DNA of 64,000 nucleotides from Glaciimonas soli (lineage in GTDB: Bacteria > Pseudomonadota > Gammaproteobacteria > Burkholderiales > Burkholderiaceae_D), in assembly GCF_009497155.1 (NCBI RefSeq), contig NZ_WINI01000007.1:131137-195136 (forward strand). Direction: 5' to 3'. The first letter of the stretch is position 1; every line of letters starts with the position of its first letter. This document shows, piece after piece, positions 1-9,911 of the stretch. The position numbers were made by a program, and so were the translations under genes. The notes beneath the pieces were generated by a model that ran no database searches, was not told the DNA's origin, and saw only the letters and a list, made by a program, of their open reading frames with translations.

Positions 1-111
1 GCCTGGTCAGGATGGTGGCCATTACAACGACGTATCGCTCAACTTTATCTCGATGCCGACAAGATAGTAGTACGCAGCGCTGAAATCGGACGCATTTTGC
101 ACACTCCATAA
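1..111 (+). CDS. 3' end of an unidentified gene (partial)
   Basis: The first frame stays open from the window edge to a TAA at 109-111, giving a 36-residue C-terminus that starts AWSGWWPL and ends EIGRILHTP. An intrinsic terminator lies 30 bases further on, which supports a rightward gene ending here. I do not recognise the protein. Frame 2 also stays open for a shorter stretch, to 67, so the frame choice rests mainly on distance to the terminator and on more protein-like composition. Confidence 0.4.
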   Translation, partial: AWSGWWPLQRRIAQLYLDADKIVVRSAEIGRILHTP

Positions 112-140
112 TAGTTAACAACGATTTTTTACAACATCAA

Positions 141-177
141 AAGCCTGATTTGATTTTCTTCAAATCGGGCTTTTTTG
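141..177 (+). terminator. intrinsic terminator after the partial first gene
   Basis: An 11-12 bp stem AGCCTGATTTGA / TCAAATCGGGCT (one G-U pair) around a short T-rich loop is followed directly by a run of six T. The orientation fits termination of the rightward partial gene at 1-111. Confidence 0.8.
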
Positions 178-509
178 TTAAATCAAACTTCCCGTCTCCT
201 AGAGATATTTTCGATCTCACATTTCATTAATTTAACATTCACATTTACAAAAAAATGTGGTGATATTTACGTGCGAAGTTAATTGATACCAAGCAATTTT
301 TATGTTTCCATATGGAACTATATAGGGTGCGATTTTTTATCGTTGTTAGATGTACTGCCATAACTATTCAGATGAGTTTGCCGTTATCTATGCAATGCAA
401 CATAGAGCTGCAAGTAATCAAGTAGCCAAGCAATACATTTACAGAGCTATAAATTCTGCATCCCTGTACATCTGAGAGTTTTCCTCTCATGTCACTTTGG
501 AGAGCAAGC
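178..509. other. AT-rich intergenic region before the fimbrin-like gene
   Basis: No convincing gene is seen in this 332-base stretch. It is AT-rich and must hold the promoter of the following secreted-protein gene. A perfect 12-base palindrome TTCCATATGGAA sits at 306-317 and could be a regulator site, but nothing identifies the protein that would bind it. The leftward open frame at 368-565 has ordinary shadow composition and runs into the fimbrin-like gene. Confidence 0.4.
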
Positions 510-914
510 ATGAAACTAATCGCACGTACTATCATTGCCACGGCATTTATTGCAACGACATCCATTGCCTTTGCCGCTTCAGCGCCCGGTGGAACTATTC
601 ATTTTAGCGGCCGCATTGTTGAGTCTCCATGTACTTTCGATACTGCTGCGACAGAACAATCAGCTAATACTATCAATGCCAACTGCCCTCGCCCAGCCGC
701 TTTCGACATATCTTTTAATAACGCGAAAAACGCTGCTGGACCAGCTTTGTCGAATGTCACTCTAACGCAAGGTGGCAAAGCACTTTCAAAAGACCAGATG
801 CAGCGCGTCAACCTGCAATTTTCAGGTCAAAAATCGTTAAACGTTATTGCCAATGGTGAGAAAAACTCTTCCGGGAAAACTGATCCGGTAGTGATGACTG
901 TAACTTATCTCTAA
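510..914 (+). CDS. fimbrin-like small secreted protein
   Basis: A 134-residue exported protein. Residues 1-22 form a Sec signal peptide (MKLIART then a hydrophobic stretch ending SIAFAA). The mature start, with GGTIHFSGRIVESPCTF, matches the first strand of type 1 fimbrial major subunits, and a second cysteine follows about 28 residues later (NANCPRP), the usual fimbrin disulfide spacing. The C-terminus ends in an alternating hydrophobic strand (VVMTVTYL), as in chaperone-usher subunits. An upstream ATG at 489 is in frame, but GGAG at 499-502 favours the start at 510. No chaperone, usher or adhesin gene is nearby, so it may be an orphan subunit or a fimbrin-derived secreted protein. Fold assignment is by motif only. 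Confidence 0.7.
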   Translation: MKLIARTIIATAFIATTSIAFAASAPGGTIHFSGRIVESPCTFDTAATEQSANTINANCPRPAAFDISFNNAKNAAGPALSNVTLTQGGKALSKDQMQRVNLQFSGQKSLNVIANGEKNSSGKTDPVVMTVTYL

Positions 915-1014
915 CCGTAGGATGGGTGCGTAACGATATCCGTCATTTACAGGAACAAACGCCAACGAGTATCGCTACGCTCGTCCCTCTACTTTATGCA
1001 ACCGCCGGATCCAA

Positions 1015-1046
1015 ATAAAAAAGCCCGCATTTAAGCGGGCTTTTTT
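1015..1046. terminator. bidirectional terminator between fimbrin-like gene and guaA
   Basis: The stem AAGCCCGC / GCGGGCTT with loop ATTTAA is flanked by A-rich sequence on the left and a T run on the right, so it can terminate in both directions. guaA ends at 1089 on the minus strand and the fimbrin-like gene ends at 914 on the plus strand. Confidence 0.85.
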
Positions 1047-1088
1047 GGACGTTCTACTTTTGCATGCTAGCTAATGCTAGACATCAAA

Positions 1089-2687
1089 TCATTCCCACTC
1101 AATCGTCGCAGGTGGCTTCCCAGAAATATCGTACACCACACGATTAATCCCGCGCACTTCGTTGATGATGCGATTCGACACGCGGCCCAACAGTTCGTGC
1201 GGCAAATGCGCCCAATGTGCTGTCATGAAGTCCTGCGTTTGTACTGCACGCAATGCAACTACGTATTCATATGTACGACCATCCCCCATCACGCCAACGG
1301 ATTTGACTGGCAAGAATACGGCGAATGCCTGGCTGGTTTTGTCGTACCATGATCGTGGTTCTTCACCACCATTTTCTTCTATGGTGCTACGCAATTCTTC
1401 GATAAAAATCGCATCGGCGCGTCGCAGTAAATCTGCAAATTCTTTTTTCACTTCACCCAAAATACGTACGCCCAAACCTGGGCCTGGGAACGGATGGCGA
1501 TACACCATGGAATGTGGCAGGCCAAGCGCTACACCGAGCTTGCGAACCTCGTCTTTAAATAATTCGCGTAGAGGTTCCAACAATTTCAGATTCAATGTTT
1601 CCGGCAAGCCGCCGACGTTGTGATGGCTCTTAATAGTGTGCGCGCCTTTTTTACCTTTTCCAGCGCTTTCGATCACGTCAGGGTAAATCGTGCCTTGTGC
1701 TAACCACTTCGCATTTTTCAGTTTGGCAGATTCAACCTGGAAAACTTCGACGAATTCGCGACCAATAATTTTACGTTTGGCTTCTGGATCGGTGACACCC
1801 GCCAGATGCCCCATGAACTGTGCAGTGGCGTCGACGTGAATCACCTTGACGCCGAGGTTTTGGGCAAACATCTCCATCACCATTTTGCCTTCGTCCAGAC
1901 GCAGCAAACCGTGATCGACAAATACGCAAGTGAGTTTATCGCCAATTGCACGGTGAATTAAGGCTGCCGCAACGCTGCTGTCGACACCGCCGGACAAGCC
2001 GAGTATGACCTCATCGTCACCAACTTGCTGACGTATGGATTCGACCGCTTCGGAAATATAATCGGGCATATTCCAATCCGCTTTGCAGCCGCAAATGTCG
2101 ATGACAAAACGTTTGATCATCGCTTCGCCTTGCACAGTGTGCGTGACTTCCGGGTGAAACTGAACCGCGTAAAATCTGCGTTCTTCATCGGCCATACCCG
2201 CGATCGGGCAATTTGGTGTCGACGCCATGAGTTTGAAGCCAGCAGGCATATGCGTCACTTTGTCGCCGTGACTCATCCATACTTTCAGCATCGCATGCGC
2301 GTCAGGTGTGATGAAGTCACTGATATCTTTTAGCAGCGCAGTATGGCCACGAGCACGTACTTCGGCATAACCGAATTCACGTACCTTGCCCATTTCAACC
2401 TGACCACCGAGTTGTTCCGCCATGGTTTGCATGCCATAACAGATACCAAATACCGGCACGCCCAACTCAAACACAGCTTGCGGGGCACGTGGCGTATCAC
2501 CATCGGTAACGCTGTTTGGACCGCCCGATAAAATCACTCCGGATGCGCCGTAGTTACGAATGAATTCGTCGCTGACATCATAAGGATAGACTTCAGAAAA
2601 GACACCGGCATCGCGTACACGGCGAGCGATTAGCTGGGTCACTTGAGAACCGAAATCGAGGATGAGGATTTTTGAATGTGAGGACAT
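1089..2687 (-). CDS. guaA: GMP synthase (glutamine-hydrolysing)
   Basis: Converts XMP to GMP using glutamine and ATP, the last step of guanine nucleotide synthesis. The 532-residue length is normal for the family. The N-terminal class I glutamine amidotransferase domain shows the nucleophile Cys83 in GICYGMQ and the His/Glu pair in FHPEVTHT. The ATP-pyrophosphatase domain has the P-loop LSGGVDSS near residue 230. The C-terminus ends in the conserved PPATIEWE dimerisation tail. It lies 134 bases downstream of guaB on the same strand, the usual order, but a terminator-like hairpin separates them, so some guaA expression may be independent. The start [15 protein letters not shown] is preceded by AAGG. 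Confidence 0.98.
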   Translation of the reverse strand: MSSHSKILILDFGSQVTQLIARRVRDAGVFSEVYPYDVSDEFIRNYGASGVILSGGPNSVTDGDTPRAPQAVFELGVPVFGICYGMQTMAEQLGGQVEMGKVREFGYAEVRARGHTALLKDISDFITPDAHAMLKVWMSHGDKVTHMPAGFKLMASTPNCPIAGMADEERRFYAVQFHPEVTHTVQGEAMIKRFVIDICGCKADWNMPDYISEAVESIRQQVGDDEVILGLSGGVDSSVAAALIHRAIGDKLTCVFVDHGLLRLDEGKMVMEMFAQNLGVKVIHVDATAQFMGHLAGVTDPEAKRKIIGREFVEVFQVESAKLKNAKWLAQGTIYPDVIESAGKGKKGAHTIKSHHNVGGLPETLNLKLLEPLRELFKDEVRKLGVALGLPHSMVYRHPFPGPGLGVRILGEVKKEFADLLRRADAIFIEELRSTIEENGGEEPRSWYDKTSQAFAVFLPVKSVGVMGDGRTYEYVVALRAVQTQDFMTAHWAHLPHELLGRVSNRIINEVRGINRVVYDISGKPPATIEWE

Positions 2688-2753
2688 GACAAATGCCTTA
2701 GTAAGAGAATCAGAAAAAAACTAATAATGGTTCAAAAAGCGATGCGATAAACG

Positions 2754-2785
2754 AAAAACGCCACGTTGGTAAACCAGACGTGGCG
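2754..2785 (-). terminator. terminator between guaB and guaA
   Basis: Read leftward, CGCCACGT and ACGTGGCG form a perfect 8 bp outer stem with an inner TGGT/ACCA extension, followed by five T. It sits 37 bases after the guaB stop and before guaA, so it may terminate guaB or partly attenuate readthrough into guaA. Confidence 0.65.
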
Positions 2786-2821
2786 CAGAATGCTATGCAG
2801 TTTCAAAAAATAAAAACTTTA

Positions 2822-4309
<1,488 letters not shown>

Positions 4310-4494
4310 TTATACAGAAATTTGAATAACGCGTCATTGAGTTGCGCAAGGTTTTTGCTGCTTTCACGAAATTTAATGCTTTAATTCGCTTAAAAAATGC
4401 CCTTAACTGATTGACATGTTGAGCAAACCATGGAGAATCACTAAACATTGCCTTAAATCACTTTTTTATCCCTTTTAGCAGAGCAAGGACTGAA

Positions 4495-4989
4495 ATGACC
4501 GTATTACGCTTGCAACATTTTTTGATCGCCACTTCCCTGCTTTGCATCAGCAGTGCAGCCCTAGCCCAATACGCATGGGTGGACGAAAATGGCCATAAAC
4601 AATATTCAGATATGCCGCCGCCAACCTCTGCCCATGTCAAAAACGTTCGTACTTTGCAAGGTGATTTTTCCGGCGCAAGCGACGATGACAACAAAGGCGC
4701 GAGTAAGGCTACAGATAAAACGACGCCGACATTGGCGGAACAAGATGCGGCTTTTCGCAAACGCCAGGATGAATTAGCAGAAAAAAATAAAAAAGCCGAT
4801 GCCGATGCAAAGCTAGCCCAAGATAAAGCGCAAAATTGTGCGCATGCACAGGCTTATCAACGGAGTCTCGATTCCGGCATACGACTAGTGCAAACCGATG
4901 CAAATGGTCAGCGCAGTTTTCTCGACGACAATCAACGCGCACAGGCATCGCGAGATAACCAGCAGATATTGAGTGAGTGCAAGGGTTAA
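4495..4989 (+). CDS. DUF4124-type periplasmic protein
   Basis: A 164-residue exported protein of unknown function. A signal peptide ends near SSAALA, followed at once by YAWVDENGHKQYSDMPPP, the characteristic start of DUF4124 proteins of Beta- and Gammaproteobacteria. The rest is charged, Lys/Asp/Gln-rich and probably helical, with two cysteines (QNCAHA and the C-terminal SECKG) that could pair. It is divergent from guaB, a common position in Burkholderiales. Start chosen at ATG 4495 after AAGGACTGAA. No enzymatic residues are recognisable. Confidence 0.85.
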   Translation: MTVLRLQHFLIATSLLCISSAALAQYAWVDENGHKQYSDMPPPTSAHVKNVRTLQGDFSGASDDDNKGASKATDKTTPTLAEQDAAFRKRQDELAEKNKKADADAKLAQDKAQNCAHAQAYQRSLDSGIRLVQTDANGQRSFLDDNQRAQASRDNQQILSECKG

Positions 4990-5013
4990 GTTTAGATCGG
5001 TAGCTTAAAACCA

Positions 5014-5050
5014 ATACCGCGCCAGTTTTCAAGATGGCGCGGTATTTTTT
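5014..5050 (+). terminator. intrinsic terminator after the DUF4124 gene
   Basis: The stem ATACCGCGCCA / TGGCGCGGTAT around a short loop is followed by six T. Its A-rich left flank is weak, so it mainly serves the rightward gene, although the convergent gene ends only six bases away. Confidence 0.85.
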
Positions 5051-5055
5051 CAAAT

Positions 5056-5328
5056 TCATTTTTCTTTTTTCTGCAATTGCTTCTCAAAAGCCACATCCAA
5101 TTTACTAATCCGCTTGGGCTTTTGTGGCCCATAGGCATTCACAAATTGCACGAAGCCATCCAGGTCCAGCGCATCGCAAAGACGAATCGCCGGTTCATCA
5201 CCTGCATTTTGTGTGAGATAAAACAATTGATCACCGGTGCGCGCCATCGAATAACGCACACCCTCGCTGCGCGCGTTAAGCCGCTCCACTGCGGTTGCTG
5301 CTCTGGTTGATCTGCCGCTGGATGCCAT
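5056..5328 (-). CDS. conserved hypothetical protein
   Basis: A 90-residue, basic and soluble protein that I do not recognise. Visible features are a low-complexity Ser/Arg/Ala start (MASSGRSTRAAT), a central mixed segment with RTGDQLFYLTQ, and a Lys-rich tail. There is no signal peptide or membrane segment. ATG 5328 is chosen because GGAG lies six bases upstream; a longer frame to 5376 would overlap the pseudouridine synthase gene. It follows that gene on the same strand with a 25-base gap and is probably cotranscribed with it. Confidence 0.7.
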   Translation of the reverse strand: MASSGRSTRAATAVERLNARSEGVRYSMARTGDQLFYLTQNAGDEPAIRLCDALDLDGFVQFVNAYGPQKPKRISKLDVAFEKQLQKKEK

Positions 5329-5353
5329 TTGTTTCTCCATATCTTTAATCAAA

Positions 5354-6256
5354 CTACAATGTTCTATCGCTTGCAAAATGCATGCGCTTACCTGTCACCG
5401 GATCGTCAAATGCTATTGCACGCGCTAATAATTTCAGTGGCGCCGAATTGTCGTCGCCCTTGCATGGCTTTGCTTCTGGATAAAAAGCATCATTCATGAT
5501 CGGCATGCCTAATGCCGCCATGTGCACTCTTAATTGATGTTTTTTTCCGGTCAACGGCTGTAAGCAATACAAGCTATTTTCTTCACGTCGTTCAATCACG
5601 GAAATCCGTGTTTCAGAGTTCGGCTCGCCGGGTACTTCTTGCATGCGGAAAAAAGGCGTGCCGTCGACCATGCGGCTGCGATACGTCATCGGCAATACCA
5701 TATCAGGTATGGTCGCCGCTACTGCCTCGTACACTTTCTCCACCACTCTTTGTTGAAACAATGATTGATAAGCACCGCGTGTAGCAATGTCATGAGAAAA
5801 GATGACCACGCCGGCAGTTTCACGATCCAGCCTGTGAATTGGCGTCAAATTGATCAATCCGGTTTTCTTTTTCAGGCGTACCAGCAAAGTCTCATGCAAA
5901 AACCGCCCGGTTGGAATCACCGGTAAAAAATGGGGTTTATCGGCGACTAACAAACGTTCATCCTGATACAGAATCGTTTCCTCAAAAGGAATAACGGTTT
6001 CTGCATCCAGTTCACGATAATAAAATATACAAGTCCCCCGATGATATGGCGTTTCAGGAAGCAACCGGACGCCATACTGATCCACTACTTCGCCTTTTTC
6101 CATACGTGCAATCCAGGTATCACTGGAAATTGCCGGGAAACGCTGCGTTAAAAACGCCAACAAGTCTGGCCATTCTCCCACCGGCAGCCACAGATAACTT
6201 GGCGCGACTCCATCCACAACCGGCAATGGCGTTAACGATGATTTTTGCGACGTCAC
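5354..6256 (-). CDS. RluA-family pseudouridine synthase
   Basis: Isomerises uridine to pseudouridine in RNA; the exact rRNA or tRNA target cannot be read from sequence. The motif HRLDRETAGV carries the catalytic Asp. The PFEETILYQDERLLVADKPH region and LTGKKHQLRVHMAALG complete the RluA signature. A roughly 80-residue N-terminal extension resembles longer RluA paralogues. The start is uncertain: GTG 6256 overlaps the upstream acetyltransferase stop (GTGA) and suggests translational coupling, while an in-frame TTG at 6283 is possible. It is the middle gene of a leftward group with the GNAT and the 90-residue protein. Confidence 0.9.
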   Translation of the reverse strand: MTSQKSSLTPLPVVDGVAPSYLWLPVGEWPDLLAFLTQRFPAISSDTWIARMEKGEVVDQYGVRLLPETPYHRGTCIFYYRELDAETVIPFEETILYQDERLLVADKPHFLPVIPTGRFLHETLLVRLKKKTGLINLTPIHRLDRETAGVVIFSHDIATRGAYQSLFQQRVVEKVYEAVAATIPDMVLPMTYRSRMVDGTPFFRMQEVPGEPNSETRISVIERREENSLYCLQPLTGKKHQLRVHMAALGMPIMNDAFYPEAKPCKGDDNSAPLKLLARAIAFDDPVTGKRMHFASDRTL

Positions 6257-6762
6257 GATTGCGGTTGCAACACTAGCTGCCAATAACCGACATCAATCCA
6301 TTTGCCGAATTTTTTTCCGACTTCTCGAAAATGAGCAACTTTTTCAAAACCACACTTCTCGTGCAACGCAACACTGCCAGCATTAGGCAGCGCAACGCCA
6401 CCGATCACGGTATGAATTGGCAAGCGCAGTTTTTTTAACTCTTCGATCAAAGCACGATACAACAATGACCCAAAACCTTTTCCACCAACGTCGTGCGCCA
6501 GGTAGACGGAGCTTTCAACCGCATGCTGATACGCTGCGCGCACGCGCCATTTGCTGGCGTAGGCATAGCCGACAATCCGTTCATCCTGAACGCACACCAA
6601 CCACGAATATGTTGCAGTGACTTCAGTTATCCGCTGCGCCATTTCCTGTGTCGACACAACGTCCGATTCAAAACTAATGGAAGTATTTAATACGTAGTGA
6701 TTATAAATATGGCAAATGGCTTCAGCATCGGCGATAGATGCGGGGCGAATGATAGTTTGCAT
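6253..6762 (-). CDS. GNAT acetyltransferase of the PAT/MnaT (YncA) type
   Basis: A 169-residue acetyl-CoA-dependent N-acyltransferase. The N-terminus IRPASIADAEAICHIYNHYV and ISFESD are typical of the phosphinothricin/L-amino acid N-acetyltransferase subfamily. The acetyl-CoA site is seen at GGKGFGSLLYRAL, and NAGSVALHEKCGFEKVAHFREVGKKFGKW is the subfamily C-terminal signature. Likely substrates are amino acids such as methionine sulfone or sulfoximine, inferred from the family. Its stop overlaps the GTG start of the pseudouridine synthase by four bases. Confidence 0.9.
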   Translation of the reverse strand: MQTIIRPASIADAEAICHIYNHYVLNTSISFESDVVSTQEMAQRITEVTATYSWLVCVQDERIVGYAYASKWRVRAAYQHAVESSVYLAHDVGGKGFGSLLYRALIEELKKLRLPIHTVIGGVALPNAGSVALHEKCGFEKVAHFREVGKKFGKWIDVGYWQLVLQPQS

Positions 6763-6798
6763 GGGATAGTTTGCTGCAGGGACGTTAAAGGTGAACGA

Positions 6799-7098
6799 TC
6801 AGGCGATCCATTTTGACAGTGCTGTAAAAGCACCGAGGGCACATACAACAATAGTACCGAGTTTTATCGTTAAGCGAAGCTCCAATTTCTCGAACTTGGA
6901 ATCCATATCGAATCGTAGTACGTCAATATCTTTACGCACATCTTTTCGCAGATCATCGACATCACGTTTCGTAGCAACATCCACCGCCTCATGTGAATCA
7001 CGGACGGCATCGGAAAAAGCTTCGGCTTGTGACGCAGGAACACCTGCGGCTTCCAGCGTCTTAACAAACTTCAAAGTATCAAATGTGACGGCTGCCAT
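6799..7098 (-). CDS. DUF1640-like coiled-coil membrane-anchored protein
   Basis: A 99-residue protein with the order typical of bacterial DUF1640/CCDC90-type proteins: FDTLKFVKTLEAAGVP near the start, an acidic helix SQAEAFSDAVR, a heptad-like coiled coil rich in Asp/Arg/Lys (about residues 35-75), and a C-terminal membrane segment at about residues 78-95. Function is unknown. ATG 7098 follows GGAGATTTACAT; the frame remains open to 7167 but that extension has no ribosome site. It stands alone on the minus strand between the GNAT gene and prpD. Confidence 0.75.
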   Translation of the reverse strand: MAAVTFDTLKFVKTLEAAGVPASQAEAFSDAVRDSHEAVDVATKRDVDDLRKDVRKDIDVLRFDMDSKFEKLELRLTIKLGTIVVCALGAFTALSKWIA

Positions 7099-7188
7099 AT
7101 GTAAATCTCCAATGCTTTTGATTTTATCATGGTGTATGACAATATCTGAGCATGAATATTTTAACAACGGATGCCCATCAGCGATGAC

Positions 7189-8640
7189 TTAAATCACATA
7201 CAAATCCACATATTCATGCACCGCCATCGCTTCCAACTTCTTCTGATCTAAAGATACTTCCAGAATTTTTTGCTGTTGTTTACTGGGGAACTGACGCGCC
7301 AAATTGATTTTGAATTTCGCTTCCAATAGCGGGATGCCTTCTTTACGGCGACGCGCATGACCGATCGGATATTCAACCGCGACTTCTTTGAGTTTTTTGC
7401 CGTCGTTGAACTCAACCGTCAACGCATTGGCGATTGAACGTTTTTTAGGATCGTGATAATCCTTGCTGAACGCGACATCCTCAACACAGACGATTTTGTC
7501 GCGCAGCACATCAATGCGTTTATCTGCTGCGATGTTGTCTTCATAATCAGACGCAGTCAGCCGGCCAAAAATCAATGGCACGGCAACCATATATTGTATG
7601 CAGTGATCACGGTCAGCTGGATTATTCAACGGCCCTTTTTTATCAATGATGCGAATACAAGCTTCATGGGTACGGATCGTGATTTTCTTGATGTCATCAA
7701 CCGATTTACCGGCTTTAGCCAATTGCTGATGCACGGTCATCGTCGCTTCTACCGCAGTTTGCGCATGAAATTCTGCAGGGAAGGAAATTTTAAATAAGAC
7801 ATTTTCCATCACGTAGGATTCGTACTTACGTTGGAATTTAAATGGCTGACCTTTGAATAAGACGTCATAAAAACCCCAGCTCTTTGCCGTCAATACAGAT
7901 GGATAACCCATCTCGCCGGTCTTCGCCATCAACGCTAAACGCACTGCGCGTGATGTTGCGTCACCGGCTGCCCATGATTTGCGTGAGCCGGTATTCGGGG
8001 TATGTCGATAAGTGCGCAATGCCTGCCCATCGACCCATGCCAAAGACACGGCGTTGAGTATTTCTTCACGCGTCAATCCCATCATCTCTGCAACCACCGC
8101 AGTGGATGCCACTTTGACCAGCACGACATGATCCAGCCCGACTTTGTTGAACGAATTCTCAAGCGCGATACACCCTTGAATTTCATGTGCCTTGATCATG
8201 CCGGTCAAGACAGTTTTCATCGTCAGAGGCCTCTTACCGCCGGCCACTGCATTGCGCGACAACCAATCGGCAGTCGCCAAAATGCCACCCAGATTATCGG
8301 AAGGATGACCCCACTCTGCTGCCAGCCAGGTATCGTTAAAATCCAACCAACGTATCATTATCCCGATGTTAAAGGCGGCTTGAATCGGATCTAATTGAAA
8401 TTGGGTGCCGGGCACTTTGGCCCCATTCGGCACCACTGTCCCCGGTACAATCGGGCCCATTAATTTTTTGCACGCAGGATATTCCAACGCTTCCAGACCA
8501 CAACCCAAGGTGTCGATCAAACAATTACGCGCCGTATCGTAAGCAACCGTGGAAACGATTTTGTATTTAGTGACGTAATCGACGATATCGACTAGCACTT
8601 TGTCGAATTTTGGACGGACGTTGGAGATATGTGCAGACAT
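7189..8640 (-). CDS. prpD: 2-methylcitrate dehydratase
   Basis: Dehydrates 2-methylcitrate in the methylcitrate cycle, which detoxifies propionyl-CoA. The 483-residue length and motifs match PrpD of the MmgE/PrpD family: [38 protein letters not shown] and a C-terminal [17 protein letters not shown] 8640 is preceded by AAGGGAAAAG. The partners prpB, prpC, acnD and prpF are not in the window, so the gene is separated from the pathway cluster usual in Burkholderiales. A fragment resembling the end of a sigma54 activator (candidate prpR) lies on the opposite strand about 850 bases away, suggesting a broken prp locus. Confidence 0.96.
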   Translation of the reverse strand: MSAHISNVRPKFDKVLVDIVDYVTKYKIVSTVAYDTARNCLIDTLGCGLEALEYPACKKLMGPIVPGTVVPNGAKVPGTQFQLDPIQAAFNIGIMIRWLDFNDTWLAAEWGHPSDNLGGILATADWLSRNAVAGGKRPLTMKTVLTGMIKAHEIQGCIALENSFNKVGLDHVVLVKVASTAVVAEMMGLTREEILNAVSLAWVDGQALRTYRHTPNTGSRKSWAAGDATSRAVRLALMAKTGEMGYPSVLTAKSWGFYDVLFKGQPFKFQRKYESYVMENVLFKISFPAEFHAQTAVEATMTVHQQLAKAGKSVDDIKKITIRTHEACIRIIDKKGPLNNPADRDHCIQYMVAVPLIFGRLTASDYEDNIAADKRIDVLRDKIVCVEDVAFSKDYHDPKKRSIANALTVEFNDGKKLKEVAVEYPIGHARRRKEGIPLLEAKFKINLARQFPSKQQQKILEVSLDQKKLEAMAVHEYVDLYVI

Positions 8641-8683
8641 CTTTTCCCTTATTGATTTGATGAGGGACTAATGAAACTCCTGA

Positions 8684-8766
8684 TAAAAACAAAATAAAAT
8701 GGGGCAGATTTTTTGCGCCTTCACCTGTGATGCATAGGGAGGGCTGGCTCTTGAGCCGCCTACCCC
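8684..8766 (-). promoter_or_regulatory. possible structured leader or terminator before prpD
   Basis: Read in the prpD direction, GGGGTAG (8766-8760) can pair with CTGCCCC (8707-8701) to close a branched structure. Inside it are a GGCT-CAAG-AGCC hairpin and a short TCA-CAGG-TGA hairpin. A T-rich tract (8700-8684) follows immediately. It lies between the lipoprotein stop and prpD, so it may simply terminate the lipoprotein transcript or may regulate readthrough into prpD. No known riboswitch class is matched. Confidence 0.35.
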
Positions 8767-8778
8767 GCACAATTATAT

Positions 8779-9165
8779 TTAACCGGCGTTACAGCCATTC
8801 GCCAGTTGAGAGCTTTGTTTGGTATTAAGCAGCATCGACTTGGCGGGAATCTGTATCCATACCAAACCACTTTGCGCATTTTCCAAACGCACAGCACCGG
8901 TTGAGGTAACCACCGGCGTCATCACATAAGCACGGCCTAGCCAGATTAATTGCACAGCGCCCCGATCATCTTGTTGAATCTCTACACGACTGCCTGACTC
9001 ACAAGAATATTTCCCTGCGTGTAGCGACGGTGATGGTATTCCAGGGATAACAGCCGCCAATGCCGGACGCGTTTCAGTTAATGGCACACTGGATCCACAA
9101 GCACTCAACAATAAAGTCGCGGTCATTACGGAAAAAATCGGGAATTTTGCGAACATTTTTTTCAC
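8779..9165 (-). CDS. MliC-like lipoprotein (C-type lysozyme inhibitor fold)
   Basis: A lipoprotein with a type II signal peptide; the lipobox is LLSAC and Cys23 would be lipidated. The mature part shows the MliC/PliC pattern: YSCESG, a beta strand VQLIWLGRAYVMTPVV, STGAVR in place of the SGARY loop, LVWIQIPAKSMLL in place of the WxxKG strand, and a C-terminal cysteine (NGC) that could pair with the YSC cysteine. Family members inhibit C-type lysozyme in the periplasm. The match is by pattern only. The frame opens at GTG 9165, but AGGTG before ATG 9156 could make that the real start. Confidence 0.65.
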   Translation of the reverse strand: MKKMFAKFPIFSVMTATLLLSACGSSVPLTETRPALAAVIPGIPSPSLHAGKYSCESGSRVEIQQDDRGAVQLIWLGRAYVMTPVVTSTGAVRLENAQSGLVWIQIPAKSMLLNTKQSSQLANGCNAG

Positions 9166-9363
9166 CTGGAAATGAGTTGTTGAGGAAGTTATTACTGACT
9201 GGCGGAGTGTAGATTAAATCCCGATCAGGGTTTATTTTCGCCTACCAATTAAAACAAATTTTAAATCTTCTGGGCCAACATAGTTAGTCGATCAGCAAAT
9301 AATTTTGCTATCAATTCGTTGTTCTATCGTATGCACCACCCAACCTGAAGTGCAAGCGATGAC

Positions 9364-9410
9364 AAAAAAAGGCGCAAACATCGCAATTAGCACGTCGAGC
9401 TAAAAGCGCC
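9364..9410 (-). terminator. terminator-like structure read leftward
   Basis: Read leftward, GGCGC pairs with GCGCC around an inner TTAGC/GCTAA hairpin and is followed by seven T. No convincing leftward gene ends just upstream, so it may terminate an unrecognised small RNA or be a relic. The remaining bases of 9166-9489 hold no gene I can support. Confidence 0.35.
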
Positions 9411-9489
9411 CGCTACATTATTTGTGAGCTGTCACTGCCCTGGTAATGTGCGTGAATTACCTAATCTGATGGAGCGTTAGACACTACAT

Positions 9490-9720
9490 TTGGCTGCAAA
9501 GCATTTGCAAGCGCGAGCGCTTGTATTTGTATTCGTATTTGTGATCAATTTAGCACCGGAATTAGCCGCCGAAACAACGATAAAAACTACTTTCACAACA
9601 TCACCAAAAAGCGCATTATTAACGGTACCAAAAGCAATACCTGAAGTAACGCCAACGGTCGAAGAAGTGCTTGCGCGTTTCAATGGTAATCGAACCACCT
9701 TGTGGCGGAAACTGAAGTGA
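9490..9720 (+). pseudogene. remnant of a sigma54-type activator C-terminus (candidate prpR fossil)
   Basis: The frame ends with VEEVLARFNGNRTTLWRKLK and a stop. The terminal block reads like the Fis-type DNA-binding domain that ends NtrC-family activators, normally with the pattern (AL)xxxxGNRxxAAxxLGISRTTLWRKL, but with about ten central residues missing between GNR and TTLWRKLK. The first 50 residues are low complexity and the only start is a TTG without a ribosome site. In Burkholderiales prpR is a sigma54 activator divergent from the prp operon, and this fragment lies on the strand opposite prpD as expected. I infer a deleted and decayed prpR. A short intact protein of unknown function is the alternative. 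Confidence 0.45.
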
Positions 9721-9724
9721 AGTA

Positions 9725-9849
9725 GCGCCTAAATTCCGTTTAGATTAGGCGCATCGACGAGAGCAGTACAGGCCAGGGAACTCGAACTGCGCAGCAGTTC
9801 GCCTGCGAAACAGGTTGTGCATGCAGGCACGACCGCGTCCAGCAAGGAC
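9725..9849. other. run of four consecutive short hairpins
   Basis: Four inverted repeats follow each other: GCGCCTAA/TTAGGCGC (9725-9752), CGAACTGC-GCA-GCAGTTCG (9783-9801), GCCTGC/GCAGGC (9801-9828) and GTCC/GGAC (9837-9849). There is no T run after them. They lie directly upstream of the DUF1269-type gene and could be its leader, a small RNA or an old repeat element. Confidence 0.35.
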
Positions 9850-9911
9850 GACAAATAGATGCAACAACATCTAAACGGTTTTTGGGCACTACTTAAGCCA
9901 AGGAGACCATC

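Noticed and set aside
2025-2333. Rightward open frame inside guaA
   Set aside because: It is a shadow of guaA on the opposite strand with no ribosome site and no family similarity.
9477-9698. Leftward 73-residue frame over the prpR remnant
   Set aside because: It starts with GTG without a ribosome site and its composition is the shadow of repeated codons on the other strand. The plus-strand frame has the recognisable TTLWRKLK end.
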